64,000 nt of DNA from Sycobia sp. Sy_11 (Eukaryota; Arthropoda; Insecta; Hymenoptera; Epichrysomallidae). The notes below the pieces were generated by a model. The model was not told the origin of the DNA. It saw only the letters and a list, made by a program, of their open reading frames with translations, and ran no database searches. Numbering within the stretch: the first letter of the stretch is position 1; the number at the start of each line of letters is the position of its first letter. Below, piece after piece: positions 47,618 to 57,390 of this stretch. The DNA lies in NCBI GenBank assembly GCA_018907035.1, contig JACCIC010000027.1, forward strand, positions 2,981,001-3,045,000, written 5' to 3'. The position numbers and the translations under genes were made by a program.

Positions 47618-48235
47618 TTGAACAATCTTTTACTGGATATATACACAAGAAAATATATGTACGATTTGAGTGTCGAGAAATTCGAGTTCCTACACGGAAC
47701 AGGGATATTTAAATATAACAATTCAAATACAATTAGTAATTGTAAAGTAAACTCAGCCAAGCTTATAGAAATCGATCTAGCAGAAAATGTAGAGGAATTG
47801 TCATCTATAGAAACCGCATACTCAGACGATTACGGAGCATGTAACAACGTAATCGTACTAGGATTAGTCAGGATAACATTCATCGAACAAATTCGCAAGT
47901 TATTTTAGAAGCAGACAAGATTGAACTCCTATTTGGAACTACATGTAAATTCTCAAAACAATAATGCATCAGCATAGAGGCATGTCCCACTTTTTGGTGA
48001 ATATTACAAAACAACGATTGCATGAAAAATACATATGACGTCTTGTAGAACGGTCCGGCAGCTAAAATAGATCCATTTAGAGAAATGGATACAGTTTTTA
48101 CTGTAAATTCCGATATTATGTTATTTTCACTAGCAGCTTGTAATAAGTTTAAATACTGCGATAAAATATTAATGAAACCTGAACACCTTAAATTACTCAT
48201 CTTTGAAAAAACAGACAATAATGACTTTATTACCG
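47618..48235 (+). pseudogene. Possible env-like fragment of the same element
   Basis: Frame 47618-47908 and, after a frameshift, a second frame with several Cys residues (for example ISIEACPTFW, NDCMKNTYDVL). Position after pol and Cys content are compatible with an envelope-like or late ORF of an errantivirus-like element, but I do not recognise a diagnostic motif such as a furin site or fusion peptide, so this stays tentative. Confidence 0.3.
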
Positions 48236-49345
48236 CGTAGTTATCGGTTTTTCGTACCCCTTTTTAGCTTACACTCTCGTGTACTAGCAAGGATAGGGTT
48301 ATATAAGTGATACTCGCGACGCGGATTAAGTTTACGATCCCACAACGAATTTACCTTGCGAAATTCGTTACCAAGATCGGAGTGTAGGGACCAAAATGAT
48401 TGAATTCTGTCAGGAGTGATACTGGTATCATACCGCGTAAACGCTTAGATACTGGTCATTACCTTACCCAGAATCCAATTGTACCATGGACACTCCGAAC
48501 ACTGAGCAGAGAATTAATTATCAATAATATAAACAATAATACTCACTTTTTCCAATTTTATTTAATGTTTCCTTTTACAGTAAATGTATTCTATTAATAT
48601 AAAACGCGGACCGGACTGGCGGTAGTCGACGTCCTCAGCATGCGGTGAGAGGACTTAGTAAGCGTTAGAAAGAGGAAAAACAACGGATGGAAACGGCTCC
48701 TCGTATAGGGAGGGCGTATTAATAAAAACCCAAGCGCGAAGGTCACTGAGTACCACTGGCCTAACGCCGATGGGTAGGTCAGCTTTCGCTTCCTATAATA
48801 TATACGTCGCTTTACCGCCGAGAGCGCTCAGCCCGACATTTAGTATACTAAGGGAAAGCGAAGGGTCGCAGCGCCGAACTGACAGATCGCTCAGGGCGCC
48901 TTCTCAATTACCGGGGCCTTCCGTACAGCCGTATACCGGGGTACAGCCTAAAGATTTTCCCAATATACCACGAATGATACGGAAAGGCACGCGGAGTCGC
49001 GATGTTTCAAATACAATAGATGTCAGTTAGCGCTATAATAGCGTTTTACTTAAGATACCGAGTACGTTCCAGAATACCACTACGTCAGATATACCGCTAA
49101 TGCTTTCTCTGAGACAGTGCTTCTCCGGAGGGGCCCGAAACTGGGATGCTCCTCGTGTTTCTTCACCTCCTTATATACGAAAAATCTAACGCTGCGCTTA
49201 TGAAAAAGTAGTAAAAAGAAGTTTTCAACCAATAGGCTCATGATATCTCGTCTGCTTGCCCTCCCTTAAAAATGTAGTTGCATTAGTCCTATGCAAGCCT
49301 TGTAGCGGTGGGGGAGGAATTACGACTTTTCTGAAGCATATGGGG
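48236..49345. repeat. GC-richer block, possible LTR remnant
   Basis: Starts TTACCGCGTAGTTATCGG and runs as GC-rich DNA with no coding motif; its position after the Gypsy fragment suggests an LTR or its remains. The 86-residue frame 48770-49030 has no family similarity I can see. No partner found. Confidence 0.35.
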
Positions 49346-50131
49346 AATGAGTACAGCGCGAGCTTGTATCCATTAATTTTTCTAGTTCGATTTTTCGCTA
49401 TATCATAAAAAATATATTCGTATATTTACCATGAGTATGTTATATAGTTAATTTTGTTCTCTGAAAAATATGGTTAATTTTCGTTTTGAATCGTAATTAT
49501 ATCTTAAAAATTAAGGAAGTTACAGCATTTATTTATAACATACTCATGTTTTACAATGTCTATATTAACTTAGTTTATAGGCACTTACATATATTTGTTT
49601 AAATATTTATTTCAAATATTATTTTCAATTATAATTACGATATTTTTATATAATTATAGTCATAAGTTAGTTAACATATATTGTTTACGTATTTTAAATA
49701 TATTATTGTTAGTAATTTAAATTCGTATAATAATTAATTGATTAATCTAATTTTTAACGATTACAAGCTTAAAATTTGTAATTGTTTGAAAATAGTAATT
49801 ACTAAAATAATTATTAATAATCGTAATGTAAAACTAAATAGGTTGTTTATTTATATTAGGTTCTTAGATTTTCATTAAACAACTCTTTTGATTACTAGTT
49901 AACTGTAATATTCTTAATTATCATTATAAGAATAACGAGGATGACAATAATTATGTTATTATTATTAATATAATTATTATACTGTAAGACCGATAAGAAT
50001 ATTTATTAATTTAATATAATTCATCACGAATCATTATATTATTTCAATAATATTCCTTTTATTTTCCTTTTGGAATATAATGTAAACCTATATGAATATA
50101 TACTTGTATGCCGAATTATACACACATATAC

Positions 50132-50173
<42 letters not shown>

Positions 50174-50705
50174 TGACGACTTACACATGTGTCCTCACTC
50201 GCTCCGCACTCTCACTTTTCCTGTAGACGGAGTGCGCATACTACGCAGTTCGTCACAACTTATTCGACAGTACTCTAAGAGCAACCATAGCAATTTATAA
50301 CATTGATATTTTTACAATGTAAACTCAAAATTTGTCCATGTTGAGAAGCATTTTAGATACCAATTCAGAACATTGTATTCAAAGATTCTTAAGAAAAAAT
50401 ACGAAATAGAAATTAAAACTATTTTTTCGGTTTTTAAGTTCCGGTACGTATCCCTCCTATCACTCGTCGAGTTTACATATAACATTATGGAGAAACCTGG
50501 ATATATTGCACATTGGATATATTGGCAGAAAAAGTAGTATACATTGTCAAATATTTACTAAAAGAAGTAAATATCGCACATCTAAACCAATCTTTCCTAG
50601 AGCTACCCGTTACATAAAAAAAGAAACCTTATTTCGTACTCCAAAAACCAACATATTAATGCGAAGAAGCACACGTATGTACTGCAATACTATTATCTCG
50701 CAGTA
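49346..50705. other. Very AT-rich intron with (TA)n at 50134-50169
   Basis: No coding sequence. One TA microsatellite of about 18 units. Confidence 0.6.
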
Positions 50706-51002
50706 CTACAAAATCGTTGAAAACGATAATATATTATTAAAATAACTATATATTGAGTAAAATGCAATTTCGATTTCATCGTTCGCGCTTGTGTTTAAGC
50801 CAATCATCGCTTTTATAAAAAGAGAGTGTAGGTGTATTGTTAAACCTATACTATTCAATTCTGGGTAAAAATTTTTTCTTTTTATGCTGGTATCTAATAA
50901 GGCGCGACACTGTATAAATCGGCCGTGTTTATCTATTATTTGAATGGCGCCGCTCATTATAATTTGAGAGGACATAAGTTGACTCGAATTAAGAGCAAAC
51001 AT
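50706..51002 (-). pseudogene. BEL/Pao-type protease fragment
   Basis: Open frame with DKHGRFIQCRALLDTSIKRK, resembling the BEL/Pao pol protease block (xGxxxxCRALLDSGSQxNFI). The Asp is kept; Gly of the DSG motif is gone. It continues NSIGLTIHLHSLFIKAMIGL. Fragment only, ends 250 bases before Cadps exon B and on the opposite strand. Confidence 0.5.
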
Positions 51003-51254
51003 TGCTAGTTATTTATTTTCTGAATTTATTTGTGAAGTAGACGGTTTCATTAAAATATTTGAATGCTTTTTATGATTACTTTGTGATACTGTAGCTTCTT
51101 CGGGTATCAGAGAGTTGTGAAATTTATAACTAATTCTATCGTATCGTAAGAATACAAACACTAGTATGCTTCTGTAATTATGGCAAATATGAAATTTTCT
51201 AATCGTATTGTTTAGCTGCTATTTTTTCAATCATATTTTATTTAACTAATACAG

Positions 51255-51422
51255 GAGAAACAAGAACGAGAAGAAGAGGAAAGAAAAACTAGATTACAGT
51301 TATATGTTTTCATTTCGAGATGTATTGCTTATCCTTTTAATGCAAAACAACGTACAGATATGACAAGAAGGCAGATGAAAATCACCAAACAACATTTAGA
51401 AACATTATGTTCCCGTTTTCAG
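51255..51422 (+). CDS. Cadps: Cadps exon B: conserved CAPS core start
   Basis: Fifty-six codons (residues 163-218 when joined to exon A), phase 0 at both ends. AG acceptor at 51253-51254 after a T-rich tract; donor GTATTT at 51423. Encodes a charged helix ([13 protein letters not shown]), then [19 protein letters not shown] and [20 protein letters not shown], matching the strongly conserved CAPS segment [20 protein letters not shown] through KDRFQ. The next residues of the family (AFLNGETQ) should start a further exon, which I did not find before 64000. Clean of stops and flanked by TE debris. Confidence 0.95.
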
Positions 51423-52210
51423 GTATTTTTCTGCTCAGATACTAATAATTTTCATATAAATAGTAATTTTGTAACATATATAAAAAAGTAGGGAGATAAG
51501 CATATCTGTTTTTTTATCATTATTTAATAAATTCATCAATTTAAAAATAGAGTTATTTATTATGTTTTTTATTTTGCTAATTCGAGAGGGAATTTCGTCC
51601 TCTTCATATTCGTTAAATTTATTAAATTAAACTATTTATTAAACATAAAAATCATTACATAAGGTACTTAGTACTCAGATGCTTTTACAAATATAATATT
51701 ATATTTCTAAACCTCAATTTCACTAGAATTATAAGGCTTTTACTTATAATTGTACAACTTTTGATATAATATTTAGATATTTTTAACTGTTAGATTTTAA
51801 TATTTAGATAATTTTATATTTATACTGTTAACATGTATACCTAATAATTATTACTTGACCTTAATTAAAAATACCGTAATCTGAGCTTAACGTGAATTCT
51901 CTCAATAAAATTTAAATAAGTAATTACTGAAAAGAAAAAATATAAATTGACTTTTTTCATTTAATTTTATTAACGCAGCTCAATACAGAATCTAAGAAAA
52001 AAGAAAACTTAGATTTAAAAACATATATCCGAGTACGGGGCATTATTAAACGGACTTCAACACGGATACAAATGGGTAAATTCATCTGAGTATAAATGCG
52101 AATGTGAAAACGTTAAACCCATAACTGGATATAGAGTTTCAAGTAATTAAGGATAATAATCATTAAAAAAATAATCAATTTTATTGATTATGATATTATT
52201 ATTTATATAC
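51423..52210. other. Cadps intron, AT-rich
   Basis: No coding or repeat feature supported. Confidence 0.6.

Positions 52211-52250
<40 letters not shown>
52211..52250. repeat. (TA)n microsatellite
   Basis: About 19 TA units abutting the left end of the mariner at 52251. Confidence 0.9.
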
Positions 52251-52255
<5 letters not shown>

Positions 52256-53237
52256 TACATATAAGTTTCCGCCGTTTTTTCTAAAGAAATAAGAATTTAT
52301 TTAAAAAAAAGGTACAAGTAATGTCATTCAAAATATTGCCTATCACTTCCTACTACTTTTGACCATCTTTTCGACAGCAAATGGATACCCCGTCTAAAAA
52401 ATTGCTCGTCTTTTGAGACTATCCACGAATCCACCCATTTCTTCAATTCCTCGTAAGAAGTGAAGTGCTGCTCAGCCAGACGATGAAGCATCGACCGGAA
52501 TAGGTGGTAGGCTGAAAGAGCAATGTCTGGTGAATACGGCAGGTGGAGTAGGACGTCCCAATTCAGTGCTTCTAAAGTTTCCTTTACGATTTTTGCAACC
52601 TGTGGCCGAGCGCTATCATGCTGAAAAATAAATTTATCGTGCCTTTTGGTATATTATGAACGTTTAATCTTCACTGCTCGGCTCAATTGCATCAACTGCT
52701 GTCGGTCCCTAAGTGATTCCCCAGTAACGGTTTGTTGGTGTTGGAGGAATTCGTAATAGATTGCTCCAAGCTGGTCCCACCAAATGCAGAGCATTAGCTT
52801 TTTGCCATGAATGTTTGCCTTGGCCATGGAAGTAGACACATGCCCGGGCTTACCCCATGACTTACTTTGAGTTGTCGTAGTCAATCCACTTTTCGTCTCC
52901 CATCACGATTCGATGTAGAAATCCTTTGTGTTTTGAGTTTTGAGCAATTTTTTTTTGCCTTTGGGCAATATTATTCGCTTGCGAATAAGCGACGCTCGGC
53001 GTCTCTTAACTTCAGTTCCTAAGGAAACCAATTTCCATGCTTTTGGACCATACCCAGGGTTTTGAGGCGTTGAATTGAAATTGAAATAGCTTTCTGAGCC
53101 ACTCCTAAGGTATTAAAAGGTTATACTGTTTCCAGATGTCAACATATAACAGACGACTTTTTACAGCTAACAATTTCGATGTTATTGATCGGTGGCGCCA
53201 TGTTTTTAAAACGGCGGAAACTTATTTGTACACCTAA
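52251..53237 (-). mobile_element. Mariner with both ends, N-terminal part deleted
   Basis: Inverted ends TAGTGTACATATAAGTTTCC and TTAGGTGTACAAATAAGTTT, the right one followed by TA. The minus strand shows AQKAISISIQRLKTLGMVQK, MGDEKWIDYDN (first Asp), WWDQLGAIYYEFLQHQQTV, LFFQHDSARPQVAK-like second Asp, YSPDIALS (third Asp lost) and AEQHFTSYEELKKWVDSW. The segment between the 5' end and the second helix-turn-helix is missing. Several frameshifts. Confidence 0.85.
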
Positions 53238-53259
53238 TAAAGTATAAACATAAAATATG

Positions 53260-54135
53260 TCTCAAAAATTGGAAAGCTATAGATCTTTAAGAAACTTTGG
53301 CTACTAGTTATTACAATCTTGCTCTACCTCTCCAGGAAGTTCAAGTTTATTCAACTTTACGGCATAATATATAGCAAATCAGGAGCAGTTTGCGTGGAGG
53401 TATAAAAGTGGTTGCTGTCATTGTTTAAGATGAATAAAAAACCGAACAACGTGTTCTAATTAAATTTTACTTTAAAGTTCGTAAAATTGCAAAGGCAATA
53501 CAGGAAATGTTAAAAGTGACTTATGGTCAATGTATTATATCTCGCATTACTATTTTTCGGTGCTCTAAACTCTTTGTCGCAAGTAGAGAGTTGATTTAAG
53601 AGAATTGCACCGGGAATTGTGATAATCACATCGACAAAGTTGCAACTACGTTTAAGGATAGTCATAACTCTAGTTGCAGATTGTTTAAAAAACTTACTGT
53701 AGTAACAACATTTATTGCTCAACATATTCTAACGGCTTAAAAAAAAAGGTGTGCGCGTATTTCGTTTGTCTTGAACGATAATGCACCAGCACATACTGCC
53801 GCAAACAACACTCAGTTTTTGGCCACAAAAATGGTTTCTGTACTCAGACACTTATCATACTCACCCGATATAAGTCCCGACGACTAGTTCCTGTTTCCAA
53901 AATTAAAAAGCGACTTGATAGGGCATCGTTTTACGTCGATAGATGAGATACAAGAAACTGTGACAACGAAATTAAAAAGTATTCCAAAAAAGGAGTTTTC
54001 AAAAGGCATGACCAGACTGGCAGATCGTTCCAACTTGTCTATTAGAGACTATCTTGAATAAAAAGTTTGTGAAAAATATTTCTACATTTATTGCGTGTTT
54101 TGTATCCCTAGTCTTAATATTAGGAGGCAAATTTA
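53260..54135 (+). pseudogene. Mariner-like relic, same family as 44112-45308, internal deletion
   Basis: Start MNKKPN is like MNKNIEQ of the other copy, and both share the upstream phrase GTGG(T/C)(T/C)GCTGTCA. It passes from the linker directly to VRVFRL and VLNDNAPAHTAANNTQFLA (second Asp), YSPDISPDD.FLFPKLKSDL and RFTSIDEIQETVTTKLKSI, ending SIRDYLE stop. The first catalytic Asp region is absent. Stops and frameshifts. Confidence 0.8.
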
Positions 54136-54231
54136 GTTTCTGACCTTCATGCTTAGATGCCGATATAAGTTAAATGTCGGATCTAGTATCCATCATTTGT
54201 GCAAACATTATAATTTTTGAACAGTGAAAAA

Positions 54232-54830
54232 TGAATCGTGATAAATCGTTTTCACGACATGTCCTTTTGCAATATTTTGATTTGAAAAAAAGTGTAGAAA
54301 AAAGTTATCGATCGCTTCATAAAAATTATGGCGATCAAGCTCCATCGCTTACAACATGTAAAAATTGGTTTTAGCGGTTTAGAAGTGGAAATACTGGTGT
54401 TAATGTAGTATGAAGGTAGTGAATAGCAAGCGTTATTGGACGAAAACTCAGCTCAAACGATGAAAGGACGAATAAGTTAGAAGTCAGTGACAGACAAGTA
54501 GGCCAACGTTTACATGTAATGGCAAAGATTCATAAAAAAGGAAAATGGATGCCACACGATTTGATCCAAAGTTCCATTCTAAATCGATACAACATCGCAC
54601 TATCTTTGCTTGCCAGACAAAAAAGAAGAGTTTTCTGTGACGTATTGTGACTGGTGATGTAAAGTGGATCTACTATGACAATCCTAAGCGCAAAACGTCT
54701 TAGATGGATACAGGTCAATCATCCACATCTGGACACTAAAACGGAACATCTATGACTAAAAGGTATTACTGTGCATTTAGTGGGACCCATAGGGTGTGGC
54801 GTACTGCTAAAACTAAATGAAACCGTCTAA
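54232..54830 (+). pseudogene. Mariner N-terminal and central relic
   Basis: MNRDKSFSRHVLLQYFDLKK starts a mariner N-terminus; continues SYRSLHKNYGDQAPSLTTCK, RFRSGN, KKGKWMPHDLIQS, LLARQKRRVF and VTGDVKWIYYDNPKRKTS (first Asp changed: GDVKW for GDEKW keeps Asp). It then decays to WWDP-like and NETV, where the 60-bp array begins. C-terminal half missing. Confidence 0.75.
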
Positions 54831-54841
54831 GACACCGTTTT

Positions 54842-55440
54842 GAAACACCTGCACATCGGTTTCTACGGTAGATTCACAAACTCCCCGAAAAAGTCGATTC
54901 GATACATCTAAACATCGACTTCCAGAGTGGGAATACAAAACCTCCCGTAGAAGTCATCTCAAGTAACCCGAACATGATATTTTACCGTGTGAATGAAAAA
55001 ATCTCGCTAGCAATTCTCACCAGGACTTGGGCATTGTATCTATCGCGTGAAAATGAAACTCCCCGTAATATTCATCCCAAGATACCTTGATATCGGTTTC
55101 CACTATGCTAACATAAAACTACCTGTAGAAATCCCCCCGCAACATCTGGGCATTGATCTTTATTATACGAAAACTCCTATAGAAGTTATTCCAACATACC
55201 TGGACATGATAGTCTACCGTATGATCACGAAATTTCTTTTAGATGTCATGCATAGAATAGGATCAAATCGTATTCTATCGTCTAAACAAAAGAGTGCCCT
55301 TAAAAGTGGACTCGCAAGAGATAGCAAGACATCGTTTTGTACTATCCGAACAAGAAACATTCCGGAGAACTCGTCCAAGTCATTTGACATTGAACATCTG
55401 TTTCTAGCGCCTGAACACGAAACTACAAGAAGTAGTAGTA
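54842..55440. repeat. Array of diverged 60-bp repeats
   Basis: Seven units readable in sequence (starts about 54842, 54901, 54961, 55021, 55079, 55139, 55193) and two or three more decayed units to 55440. Shared words: TACCTGGACAT near the unit start, TCTACCGT, GAAACTCCCCGTAGAAGT and CATCCC at the end. Sixty bases is 20 codons, and one frame (55047-55250) reads as a 20-residue repeat around LPVEIPP.YLDI. It follows the mariner fragment and may have arisen within or beside it. Ends in an (AGT)n stretch. Confidence 0.85.
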
Positions 55441-55829
55441 GTAGTAGTAGAACCCGTATCAAAGATCTAGATATATCGGTATTCGTATTTTAAATTAAAT
55501 ATCAAGTATTTTTAATTAGTGGTATACACTGAAATTTAGGCCAAAAAATGATTTGCGAAATAGTTCTTTTTTTGCAGCGATTGCGCGGATATAGCTTTTT
55601 TATACAGAAGCGACGATATATATACATAGTTACGTAATTAATCATATGATGATAATTTAGATAAAAAGCATAGCCTATGTCAGTCCGTAAATAAAGGAAA
55701 AATGTCGAATGATTTAGCATATAACCATCTATTGTGGAGAAGAGAGAGAAAGAGAGAGATAGAGAGATAAAAAGAGACACAAAGATATAGAAAAAGAGAG
55801 TCAAGATTGAGTTAAAAGTGATCTTACTC
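55441..55829. other. Intron, no gene seen
   Basis: GA-rich tract at 55739-55790; otherwise AT-rich. The 148-codon frame 55047-55493 is explained by the repeat array. Confidence 0.5.
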
Positions 55830-56930
55830 TTCTCGATTGAGTTATTCCTAGTGATGAAAGTTGGTTCGTTCAATACGACCCCGAAACTAATCGAAAAAGC
55901 CAACAGTGGCTGTCCCCTGGAGCGCCAAGGGCAAAGAAGGCGAGAATGAGCAAATCCAAAATGAAAACCATGTTCATTTGCTTCTTCGACAGGAAAGAGG
56001 TGGTTCACAAAGAGTTTGTACGAGCTAGACAAACCGTAAATGAAGTATTCTACCGCAATGTACTCGAAATATTACGAAACATCCTCAGAGTGCGTCCAGA
56101 GATCGCGAAGACTTGGGTTCTGCATCATGACAATGCGCCCTGTTACAGTGTGTTAAGTGTCTTTCACTTTTTGGCGTCTAAAGGCATCGCAACTTTACCA
56201 CAACCGCACTATTCACCGGACAGGTTGTTAATGGGCTGTTCGTCCGGTTAATCGGAGAGTGGTGGGGGGCGGACAGCCTCCGTGTAAAATGGTTTTGGTG
56301 GCCCATAAAAGGGCCGGCTAGATAGATCCTCTACCTGGGGTGACATTGCGGCAGGGTGCGATATACGGGCCGGTACGGTGGGGGTCTTAGTTTCTTATAG
56401 TTTCCGGGTAATTTCGCCGACGGAGGGTGAGATGCCGGAAGCACAAGTATCGGACGGGAAACCCCTGCCATGTCTGTCATACATTTATTTTTCACCTTAT
56501 TTAAACCTATTGCGGCAGCGGCTCCGGCAGCGGCGTCACTTGCCGCCGCGAGGTTTGGCGTTGAGTCGCTGTTATTTAAAATGCGCGGCAGAACAGTTCA
56601 TGCGTTGGGCCTGCATGTAAGGATCTTTTTAGTATATGAGAAATCATATAACAAGGTAACTCTCTTACTTTTTCCTATTCCCCCATTTGAAAAAATTCAT
56701 CAAAGGTTGATATTTGGACTCCGTTGAAGGCATCCAAGCATCTATGACGAGAGTAGTCGGAAAGGTCCCACAAGAAGTGTTCCAGAGTTATTACGAAAAC
56801 TGGAAAACTGACTAGAATACGTGTATAGATGCGGGAGGGAACTACTTTGAAGAGATAGCAGCGATGCACGTTACTTTTAAAATATACTCGATATTTTAAT
56901 TTTGTCGCATTCTTAATTGTCTGACCTCGT
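55830..56930 (+). pseudogene. Mariner relic, same family as 12088-12760, interrupted
   Basis: SDESWFVQYDPETNRKSQQW (first Asp), KARMSKSKMKTMFICFFDRK, WVLHHDNAPCYSVLSVFHFL (second Asp) and LPQPHYSPD up to 56221. After an inserted GC-rich block it resumes near 56682 as FLFPHLKKFIKG, QASMTRVVGKVPQEVFQSY and CIDAGG, to a leader end near GTCTGACCTCGTA. The N-terminal half before 55830 is absent, and the third Asp is lost at the insertion. Confidence 0.85.
56222..56681. repeat. GC-rich insertion within the mariner
   Basis: About 460 bases of GC-rich DNA between the YSPD codons and FLFP codons of the mariner. It contains Gly/Pro-rich frames without motif and phrases such as GGGCCGGCTAGATAGATCC. No poly(A), no clear target duplication, and a few mariner codons are missing at the site. 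Non-LTR (R1-like) or other retro debris is possible. Confidence 0.5.
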
Positions 56931-56994
56931 AATTACTTATGAAAAATTATTTAGCACTTATAGTGCAATAAATAAAACACGTATACAAGAGCAG

Positions 56995-57390
56995 GTTTCT
57001 ACTTGCTGCTTACCCGCTCACGCACTACTCATTTCCCAGAAGGCATTCGCAGCCCAGCATCAGCATCAGCATTCAAACTTTCTTTCTCTTTCTCTCTCTC
57101 TCTCTCTATTCAGTGATTTGGGAATACAAAGAAAAGCACAATCGCAATAAAAGTAAGTAAACAAAAAAAATATTCAACTTTCTAAATTCGTTTCTTTACA
57201 TTTAGTCTCATCCCTGCCGGGTTCGTGAGCGATTCTCTCGAAGATTAGAGGACTTAAGGAGCCCAATTCCTAGCCATATATATTTTTTATATATAGAAAG
57301 AGAAAAGGGAATCTGGTTATCCAGGCTGAGCCGATATAGGCTGCTTTTCGAAAGGAAGACAACACGAACCAAAAAGAAACATTGACCTGT
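56995..57390 (+). repeat. Gypsy-3 5' LTR (boundaries approximate)
   Basis: Shares with 63390-63775 AGAAGGCATTCG, CAGCATCAGCATTCAAACT, AATAAAAGTAAGTAAACAAA, CTCATCCCTGCCGGGT and others, in the same order. AATAAA is in the expected place for a polyadenylation signal. A TGGTGCC at 57551 might be the primer site, but lies 160 bases beyond the visible homology. Confidence 0.8.

Noticed and set aside
47880..48218. 112-codon minus frame
   Set aside because: Antisense to the possible env-like + frames; no motif.
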